Below are positions 58,280 to 64,000 of a stretch of 64,000 nucleotides of DNA, piece by piece. Below the pieces are notes generated by a model. It was not told where the DNA came from, searched no databases, and saw only the letters and a list, made by a program, of their open reading frames with translations. The stretch covers positions 3,247,001-3,311,000 of the forward strand of contig NZ_CP121659.1 of the NCBI RefSeq assembly GCF_029714365.1, given 5' to 3'. The stretch comes from Sinorhizobium terangae. GTDB taxonomy: Bacteria; Pseudomonadota; Alphaproteobacteria; Rhizobiales; Rhizobiaceae. The position numbers and the translations under genes are program-made. Within the stretch, counting starts at the first letter, position 1; each line of letters begins with the position of its first letter.

Positions 58280-58813
58280 CTACTTCTTGGTCTTGGCGCG
58301 CTCGACCGCTTCCTGGATCAGCTGCTTGGCGACGCTTGCATCCTTCCAGCCGAAGATCTTCACCCACTTGCCGGGCTCCAGATCCTTGTAGTGCTCGAAG
58401 AAGTGCTCGATCTGCTTCAGCGTGATTTCCGGCAGGTCGGTGTAGTCGTGGACCTTGTCGTAGCGCTTGGTGAGATGGCTCGACGGCACGGCGATGATCT
58501 TCTCGTCCTGACCGGAATTGTCTTCCATCATCATCACGCCGATCGGGCGGACATTGATGACGCAGCCCGGCACCAGCGGGCGGGTGTTGCAGATCAACAC
58601 GTCGATCGGATCGCCGTCGTCGGACAGCGTGTGCGGGACGAAGCCGTAATTGCCCGGATAGGTCATCGGCGTATAGAGGAAGCGGTCGACCACCAGCGTG
58701 CCGGCTTCCTTGTCCATTTCGTACTTGATCGGATGCCCGCCGACCGGAACCTCCACGATCACATTGACATCTTCCGGTGGATTCTTTCCGATGGAAATCG
58801 CGTCGATCCGCAT
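58280..58813 (-). CDS. ppa: inorganic pyrophosphatase (family I)
   Basis: A 177-residue soluble pyrophosphatase. Metal-binding core [12 protein letters not shown] is near 64-75 with its aspartates. [16 protein letters not shown] carries substrate Lys/Tyr, and [13 protein letters not shown] follows. It hydrolyses PPi from biosynthesis to Pi, driving polymerisation reactions. GGAGG precedes ATG 58813; the short upstream extension lacks homology. Convergent with yggU across a repeat-filled gap. Confidence 0.97.
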   Translation of the reverse strand: MRIDAISIGKNPPEDVNVIVEVPVGGHPIKYEMDKEAGTLVVDRFLYTPMTYPGNYGFVPHTLSDDGDPIDVLICNTRPLVPGCVINVRPIGVMMMEDNSGQDEKIIAVPSSHLTKRYDKVHDYTDLPEITLKQIEHFFEHYKDLEPGKWVKIFGWKDASVAKQLIQEAVERAKTKK

Positions 58814-59031
58814 AAGTACCTCCAGGGGTCGGTTTAAAAATTCGCCCCGTCGGATAAAGGGAAACATGCCGCAATGCAACATGACTTTCGTTCCGATGGG
58901 CGGAATGGCCTGCAGCGCCGCCCGTCTCGCCGTGCGGGCAAAGTCGCCATAGCTTGAAGTAGGCAGGCGGCGCGGCCAAAAGTGGGCGGCACCGGGGCAT
59001 TTTGCGGAAGAGTCTCTTCATCCCAAGGACC

Positions 59032-59090
59032 ACGGCGCCCGCGTCTTATCAGACGCGCAAAGGACGCCGTAGCACTCTGAACCGATGCAG
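59032..59090. repeat. partial RIME1-like element
   Basis: Only the ACGGCG...CGCCGT hairpin (with GCGTCT/AGACGC inside) and the linker remain, ending at GATGCAG where the second hairpin would start. It lies between ppa and the GNAT gene and looks like a decayed or truncated copy. Confidence 0.65.
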
Positions 59091-59106
59091 GCACGACGCG
59101 GGCCGG

Positions 59107-59613
59107 TCAGTTCCAGATGAAGCCGACTTTCTTCAGGTATTTGTCGCCGAAATCTTCCATGCCCTCGGCAATGTCGCTGCCGCCGGCCGCCTGGAAGAAG
59201 CTGTAGGCATGTTCACTGTCTTCGAGGCACCAGACGACAAGGCCCCGGCATCCAAGCGACTTCAAGAGGCTCTTCGCCTCCCGGAAGAGGATGCGCCCGA
59301 GGCCGATGCCCTGATATTCCGGGCGCAGGTAGATTTCGTAGATCTCACCCTCTTGCGGCAGGGCCCTCGCCCGGCTCAGGCCCAACGTGGCATAGCCGGC
59401 GATCGTTCCGGCGACATCGACGACGAGCAGCGTTGCCGGCCCGCGCGTGGCCTTGCGCCACCAGGTTTCATCGCGGCGGTTGACCATCTGGATCAAGGGT
59501 CGATGCGGAATGATGCCGCCATAGGCCTGCAACCAGGAAACGCGATGCACCTCGGCAATCGCCGCCGCCTCATGTGGCTCCCCGGGCCTGACCTCGATCG
59601 AAACAGTCTTCAT
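59107..59613 (-). CDS. GNAT-family N-acetyltransferase
   Basis: A 168-residue GNAT protein. It has AAAIAEVHRVSWLQAYGGIIPHRPL near the N-terminus, beta-4 GEIYEIYLRPEYQGIGLGRILF with the acetyl-CoA-binding Q/RxxGxG/A loop near 103-112, and C-terminal EDSEHAYSFFQAAGG. It should transfer an acetyl group to an amine on an unidentified acceptor. No neighbour points to the target. Confidence 0.87.
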   Translation of the reverse strand: MKTVSIEVRPGEPHEAAAIAEVHRVSWLQAYGGIIPHRPLIQMVNRRDETWWRKATRGPATLLVVDVAGTIAGYATLGLSRARALPQEGEIYEIYLRPEYQGIGLGRILFREAKSLLKSLGCRGLVVWCLEDSEHAYSFFQAAGGSDIAEGMEDFGDKYLKKVGFIWN

Positions 59614-59762
59614 GACTCGACTCTAAACACACGACACGGCGAACCGGAATCCCGCCGGGCTGCCGGGCGGCGTTAACCCACAGGCAACTTTAACGGCATC
59701 CGAATGAAGGTTAACGCCTTTTTAACTTTATCCGCAAGCCGCCCGCGATCGGCACGCACAGC

Positions 59763-59787
59763 AAAAACCCCGGATCGCTCCGGGGTT
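59763..59787 (-). terminator. intrinsic terminator of typA
   Basis: Stem AACCCCGG / CCGGGGTT with loop ATCGCT, preceded on the plus strand by an A-run, so minus-strand transcripts end in T residues. It lies about 150 bp past the typA stop with a repeat between. Confidence 0.75.
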
Positions 59788-59838
59788 GTAAATGTTTTCC
59801 GATTTCGGGGGCCGCCTATCGCAGCAGGAATTGGCAGT

Positions 59839-59915
59839 TGCCCCTCACCCTAACCCTCTCCCCGCAAGCGGGGCGAGGGGACTGAGGCGGCCCGGCAGGC
59901 GGATGGGGGCCTGCG
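59839..59915. repeat. GC-rich palindromic repeat after typA
   Basis: CCCTCTCCCCGC-AA-GCGGGGCGAGGGG hairpin followed by a CCCGGCAGGCGG segment, the same family as 13285-13460 and 22691-22766. Together with the typA terminator it accounts for most of the 326-bp gap 59614-59939, where no gene is seen. Confidence 0.65.
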
Positions 59916-59939
59916 CTGCGTCCTGCGACAGAAGGGTAG

Positions 59940-61766
59940 TTACGCCGCGCCGGCGGTCCGGGCCTTTTCGAAGCGCTTGCGCTCATGCGGGTCGAGGTGG
60001 AGCTTCCTGAGCCGGATCGACTTCGGCGTCACTTCCACCAGCTCGTCGTCCTGGATCCAGGAAAGCGCCCGTTCGAGTGTCATCTTGATCGGCGGCGTCA
60101 GGCGGACGGCTTCGTCCTTGCCGGCGGCGCGCATGTTGGTGAGCTTCTTGCCCTTCAAGACGTTGACTTCGAGGTCGTTGTCGCGGGTGTGGATGCCGAT
60201 GATCATGCCCTCATAGACCTTCTCGCCCGGTTCGATCACCATCGGGCCGCGGTCCTCGAGGTTGAAGAGCGCGTAGGCCACGGCTTCGCCCGCCTCGTTC
60301 GCCAGCAGCACGCCGTTGATGCGGCCGCCGATCTCGCCCTTGTAGGGCTGATAGTCGTGGAAGAGGCGGTTCATGATCGCCGTGCCGCGTGTATCGGTCA
60401 GCAGTTCCGACTGGTAGCCGATAAGGCCGCGGGTCGGGGCAAAGAAGACGAGACGAACGCGATTGCCGCCCGACGGACGAAGCTCGACCATCTCGGCCTT
60501 GCGCTCCGACATCTTCTGCACGACGACGCCGGAATACTCTTCGTCGACGTCGATCACGACCTCTTCGACCGGCTCGAGCAGCTGGCCGCTCTCGTCCTTG
60601 TGCATGACGACGCGCGGACGCGAGACGGCAAGCTCGAAGCCTTCGCGGCGCATCGTTTCGATCAGCACTGCGAGCTGCAGTTCGCCGCGACCGGAGACAA
60701 AGAAGGAGTCCTTCTCGGAGGATTCTTCGATCTTCAGCGCCACATTGCCTTCTGCTTCCTTGAACAGGCGGTCGCGGATGACGCGCGAGGTCACCTTGTC
60801 GCCCTCGGTGCCGGCAAGCGGCGAATCGTTGACGATGAAGGACATGGTGACAGTCGGCGGATCGATCGGCTGCGCCTCGAGCGGCTCGGCGATCGAGGGA
60901 TCACAGAAGGTGTCGGCAACGGTGCCCTTGGTCAGCCCGGCGATGGCGACGATGTCGCCGGCATGGGCCTCCTCGATCGGCTGACGCTCGATACCGCGGA
61001 AAGCGAGGATCTTCGAGATACGACCGGATTCGAGCAGCTTGCCATCCTGACCCAGCACCTTCACTGCCTGGTTCGGCTTGACGGAGCCGGAGTGTACGCG
61101 GCCGGTGATGATGCGGCCGAGAAAGGGGTTCGCCTCAAGGATCGTACCGATCATGCGGAACGGGCCTTCCGCCACTGTCGGCTCGGGAACATGCTTCAGA
61201 ACCAGGTCGAGCAGCGGCGCCATTCCCTGGTCCTTCGGACCTTCTGGATTGACGTTCATCCAGCCGTCACGACCGGAACCGTAGAGGATCGGGAAATCGA
61301 GCTGCTCGTCGGTGGCGTCGAGCGCGGCGAAGAGGTCGAAGACCTCATTGATGACCTCTTCGTGGCGGCCGTCCGGGCGGTCGATCTTGTTGATCGCGAC
61401 GATCGGCTTCAGTCCGACCTTCAGCGCCTTGCCCACGACGAACTTCGTCTGCGGCATCGGGCCTTCGGAGGCATCGACGAGCACGATCGCGCCATCCACC
61501 ATGGACAGGATGCGTTCGACTTCACCGCCGAAGTCGGCGTGACCGGGGGTGTCGACGATATTGATGCGCGTCCCCTTCCACTCGACCGAGGTCGCCTTGG
61601 CGAGAATGGTGATGCCGCGCTCCTTTTCCAGGTCGTTAGAATCCATCACACGTTCGGCAACGCGCTGGTTCTCGCGGAAGGACCCCGATTGCTTCAGAAG
61701 CTCGTCGACGAGCGTGGTCTTCCCATGGTCGACGTGCGCGATGATCGCGATGTTACGAATGCTCAT
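59940..61766 (-). CDS. typA: ribosome-associated GTPase TypA/BipA
   Basis: A 608-residue translational GTPase. G1 AHVDHGKTT is at 10-18, G3 [17 protein letters not shown]4 NKIDRPDGR, then domain II and the EF-G-like domains with the C-terminal [14 protein letters not shown] conserved end ([19 protein letters not shown]). It assists 50S assembly and translation under cold or stress. ATG 61766 ([12 protein letters not shown]) is the normal start. phoD lies upstream on the same strand, with a terminator-like palindrome between them. Confidence 0.97.
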   Translation of the reverse strand: MSIRNIAIIAHVDHGKTTLVDELLKQSGSFRENQRVAERVMDSNDLEKERGITILAKATSVEWKGTRINIVDTPGHADFGGEVERILSMVDGAIVLVDASEGPMPQTKFVVGKALKVGLKPIVAINKIDRPDGRHEEVINEVFDLFAALDATDEQLDFPILYGSGRDGWMNVNPEGPKDQGMAPLLDLVLKHVPEPTVAEGPFRMIGTILEANPFLGRIITGRVHSGSVKPNQAVKVLGQDGKLLESGRISKILAFRGIERQPIEEAHAGDIVAIAGLTKGTVADTFCDPSIAEPLEAQPIDPPTVTMSFIVNDSPLAGTEGDKVTSRVIRDRLFKEAEGNVALKIEESSEKDSFFVSGRGELQLAVLIETMRREGFELAVSRPRVVMHKDESGQLLEPVEEVVIDVDEEYSGVVVQKMSERKAEMVELRPSGGNRVRLVFFAPTRGLIGYQSELLTDTRGTAIMNRLFHDYQPYKGEIGGRINGVLLANEAGEAVAYALFNLEDRGPMVIEPGEKVYEGMIIGIHTRDNDLEVNVLKGKKLTNMRAAGKDEAVRLTPPIKMTLERALSWIQDDELVEVTPKSIRLRKLHLDPHERKRFEKARTAGAA

Positions 61767-61890
61767 TTTTTGTCTCGGAAAGTTCGTGGGCACGCGCGAC
61801 AAGGCGGGTACCGCTTTTCAGTTGCCGCGCTCATACAGGTTTTTTTGCAGGAGCGAAAGGGGCCAGCGCACATAGCAGGGCTGCGTTGGA

Positions 61891-61918
61891 CCCCCTCTGG
61901 CCTGCCGGCCAGAGGGGG
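61891..61918 (-). terminator. terminator-like hairpin between phoD and typA
   Basis: Perfect 12-base stem CCCCCTCTGGCC / GGCCAGAGGGGG with a 4-base loop, downstream of the phoD stop in the direction of transcription. There is no T-run, so it may act as a partial terminator or mRNA end stabiliser. Confidence 0.5.
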
Positions 61919-61965
61919 TTATCCGCGCTTCTCCCATCCATATCCGGTACACCTTTCTGAATCGC

Positions 61966-63528
61966 TCAAGCAACGGCCGCCGGATCGAGCGTCACGCGCC
62001 AGAGCTCCTTATCCTGGCGATCCATCAGCCGAACGGTCATCTGTTGCGTCCGGCCGTTGATGTCGACGATGCCGAAGAATTGCAGGCCGGCAGATGGCGG
62101 CAGGTTGCTGTCGATGCCGCCGCCGGACGCCTTGATGAAGCGGACCTCGGGGCCAAAGGTCATGTCGAGTTCCTTCGGACCGTAGGTGCCGGAATGCAAG
62201 GGGCCGGACACGAACTCCCAGAAGGGCAGGAATTCCTTGAAGGCGGCGCGCGACGGATCGTAGTGATGTGCGGCCGTATAGTGGACGTCCGCCGTCAGCC
62301 AGACAACGTTCTCGATCGCGTTGTCACGGATGAACCGCAGCAGGTCAGCGAATTCCGTCTCCCTTCCCATCGGCGCGCCGTTTTGGCCGTTGGAAATCGC
62401 GTCCGACCCGCGTCTTGCCGAATAATCGTCCCAGACGACGAGGCCGATCGGCATGTCGCAGGCGATCACCTTCCAGGTGGCGCGCGAGGCAGCCAGTTCC
62501 CGTTTCAGCCAGTCCGCCTGCCGCCAGCCGAAGAGACCGCCGTCGCCCTCCCCCTGGTTGGGGCCGCGATAGGAGCGCAGATCGACGAAAAAGACGTCCA
62601 GCAATGGGCCGTAAGCAACCTTGCGGAAGATGCGTCCAGGCTGTGTCGGCAAGGTGCGGATCGGCGTCATCTCGTGGAAGGCACGAGCAGCACGCGACGC
62701 GTAGACCGCCACGTCCTTTTCCGGATAGCGCGGATCGTCTCTGAGATCGGTCGAGGCCGACCAGTTGTTCAAGACCTCGTGGTCGTCCCATTGATAGAAG
62801 GTGGGGCAGACGGCATTGAGCCCGCGCACGTGCTCATCGAGCAGATTGTATTTCCACTGGCCGCGATATTCTTCGAGCGTACGGGCGACGTCACGTTTCT
62901 CGGGCGTGACGATCCGGTTCTTCCACATGCCCCCGTCCCGAAGCTTGATCTCGTCCGGGATGGGATTGTCGGCATAGATCGTGTCCCCGGAATGGATGAA
63001 GAAATTCGGCTCGTGAAGCTGCATGGTCGAATAGGTCTTCATGCCGACCTCGTCGATGCCCCAGCCCTGGCCTGCCGTGTCGCCGGACCAGACGAAACGC
63101 ACCGACCGTCGGCGCAACGGCGCCGTGCGGAAACGTCCGACGATCGGCTCGGACACGCGATTGGGGTCATAAAGATCGGTCGCGGTGAAGCGGTAGAAGA
63201 TGTCCTGGTCCGGCAGCAGGTTGTCGAGCCGGCCCTTGATCGCGCAGTCGGTCTGCGGCGTCGCGTCGATGTCGGGAAGCCGGACCGCATTCGAGAAGCT
63301 TTCGGTGGTCGAATATTCGACGGCTACCCGCGCTGGCCGGTCGACCCGCGTCCAGACCATGCCCGATTGCGTATCGACGTCACCGGACTGCACGCCATGC
63401 AGGAATTCCGGCCGCCCATAGCCGCGGGCATAGAAGGGTGTCGCAACACCGGAGGAAGCAACGAGACCGGCGGCGCCGGCGGAGAAGAGGAAAGAGCGCC
63501 TGGTCAGCGTGCTTCGAATGTCAGCCAA
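61966..63528 (-). CDS. phoD: PhoD-like alkaline phosphatase, Tat-exported
   Basis: A 520-residue PhoD-type phosphodiesterase/alkaline phosphatase. The N-terminus carries a twin-arginine signal (TLTRRSFLFSAGAAGLVASSG), so it is exported folded. The N-terminal domain precedes the metallophosphatase core with SGDTIYADNP, WDDHEVLNNW and the metal-binding TADVHYTAAHHYDP. It releases phosphate from mono- and diesters with Ca2+/Fe3+. The start is taken as TTG 63528 because GGAGG lies seven bases upstream and it gives the Tat signal. A Pho-box-like repeat is at 63592-63609. Confidence 0.92.
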   Translation of the reverse strand: MADIRSTLTRRSFLFSAGAAGLVASSGVATPFYARGYGRPEFLHGVQSGDVDTQSGMVWTRVDRPARVAVEYSTTESFSNAVRLPDIDATPQTDCAIKGRLDNLLPDQDIFYRFTATDLYDPNRVSEPIVGRFRTAPLRRRSVRFVWSGDTAGQGWGIDEVGMKTYSTMQLHEPNFFIHSGDTIYADNPIPDEIKLRDGGMWKNRIVTPEKRDVARTLEEYRGQWKYNLLDEHVRGLNAVCPTFYQWDDHEVLNNWSASTDLRDDPRYPEKDVAVYASRAARAFHEMTPIRTLPTQPGRIFRKVAYGPLLDVFFVDLRSYRGPNQGEGDGGLFGWRQADWLKRELAASRATWKVIACDMPIGLVVWDDYSARRGSDAISNGQNGAPMGRETEFADLLRFIRDNAIENVVWLTADVHYTAAHHYDPSRAAFKEFLPFWEFVSGPLHSGTYGPKELDMTFGPEVRFIKASGGGIDSNLPPSAGLQFFGIVDINGRTQQMTVRLMDRQDKELWRVTLDPAAVA

Positions 63529-63591
63529 ATTCTGCCTCCGGTACCGTTTCGCGAATCATCGGGTTCTCGCGGCGGACCATTGGCGAGCCGC

Positions 63592-63609
63592 ATGTCAGCG
63601 GCTTTACAG
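63592..63609 (-). promoter_or_regulatory. candidate Pho box upstream of phoD
   Basis: Read on the minus strand: CTGTAAA-GCCG-CTGACAT, matching 11 of 14 defined positions of the CTGTCAT-4-CTGTCAT PhoB-binding direct repeat. It lies 64 bp upstream of the phoD start, a suitable distance for PhoB activation under phosphate limitation. Confidence 0.5.
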
Positions 63610-63820
63610 CGGGATGAAACTATTTGAACGGTTTGGCGACAGTTCTATGAAAGAGCGGCGGTAAGGCGAACCCCGCCTATGGCCGCCTATCACCATAGGG
63701 TTGGGGAGGGGCGATGTTCCGTCGTCACGCTGGCGGGTACAGCTGCCGCGGCGGCCTTGCGCCACCGAAGCGACTGGCAGGGCGCAGATGCGCCGAAAGC
63801 CGCCTCACCTCATTCCCGCA

Positions 63821-64000
63821 TCAGTGCGTGAAATCGTAGTGATCCCGGACGTGATGGTTGAAATAGCCGCCGGCGGAGTCCGCATGCACCAGTTCCTCGT
63901 AGATGCTCTCCGGAACATCGAGGTAATGGTAAGGTCTGCGATTGCCGACGAACCAGACGCTGAGCGTCCGATGGCGCGCGTCGTAATTGACACGTTGGAT
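63821..64000 (-). CDS. KTSC-domain protein, C-terminal part (5' end outside window)
   Basis: A frame open to the window edge on the minus strand encodes 59 residues ending in TGA at 63821-63823. It reads IQRVNYDARHRTLSVWFVGN, then YHYLDVPESIYEELVHADSAGGYFNHHVRDHYDF. That pattern (a short strand pair, Y-x-Y-x-x-VP, YxxLxxAxSxGxYFN) is the KTSC domain, a small module of unknown function named after residues in its N-terminal part, which is outside the window. No adjacent gene suggests a role. Confidence 0.72.
   Translation of the reverse strand: MQRVNYDARHRTLSVWFVGNRRPYHYLDVPESIYEELVHADSAGGYFNHHVRDHYDFTH

Noticed and set aside
63805..63993. A 62-codon minus-strand open frame near the right edge
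   Set aside because: It lies in another frame of the KTSC-domain sequence, which explains the DNA better.

Overview
The window looks like chromosomal backbone of an alphaproteobacterium of the Rhizobiaceae, most likely Sinorhizobium/Ensifer. The grounds are high GC, F1-ATPase genes (atpHAGDC) without Fo genes beside them, a mdh-sucCDAB directon, sdhCDAB, hemC-hemD followed by a mitofilin (Mic60)-like gene and hemY, an Omp19-like lipoprotein, and many copies of a ~104-bp two-palindrome intergenic element matching what is known in rhizobia as RIME1. No rRNA, tRNA, CRISPR array, transposase, phage gene or symbiosis gene was recognised.

Layout. 1-3112: 3' part of sitA and complete sitBCD, a Mn/Fe ABC importer. 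3148-9278 (minus): a membrane O-acyltransferase with an SGNH domain, then a three-gene catabolic set (Fe-type alcohol dehydrogenase, aldehyde dehydrogenase, enolase-superfamily enzyme) with a divergent LysR gene at 9484. 10515-13073: a membrane protein of unknown function, and an Lrp/AsnC regulator divergent from a saccharopine-dehydrogenase-like gene. 13611-18678 (minus): atpHAGDC. 18928-26647: small membrane protein, priA, tal, a PlsC-type acyltransferase, xerC, a TraB/GumN protein and a DUF2867-like protein. 26735-38567 (minus): mdh, sucC, sucD, sucA, sucB, then MAPEG, VOC, LysE, a secreted protein, an SDR and lpdA. This covers 2-oxoglutarate to succinate plus malate dehydrogenase, with the E3 subunit separated from E1/E2 by five tightly packed accessory genes. 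38750-41351: zapE, Omp19-like lipoprotein, exported msrA. 41713-45147 (minus): sdhCDAB. 45456-46103: a secreted His/Arg-rich protein with a duplicated 11-residue motif. 46337-49911 (minus): tsaD-gpsA-YciI-EVE-methyltransferase. 50088-56113 (plus): hemC, hemD, Mic60-like, hemY, a TerB-fold protein and a glutamine amidotransferase. 56121-64000: MFS exporter, yggT, yggU, ppa, GNAT, typA, phoD and the 3' end of a KTSC-domain gene at the right edge.

Most genes are housekeeping: respiration (TCA cycle, succinate dehydrogenase, ATP synthase), haem synthesis, replication restart, tRNA modification and translation. The least explained material is intergenic. Four hairpin modules, combined in different orders, occur at eight or more sites. 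Two copies 16.5 kb apart are 103/104 identical in inverted orientation. One module keeps its loop while its stem changes on both sides, and one copy lies inside the suc operon between sucA and sucB. Other points to check are the catabolic cluster at 5465-10395, the duplicated-motif secreted protein, a CTTACGT-type inverted repeat upstream of mdh and a Pho-box-like repeat upstream of phoD.
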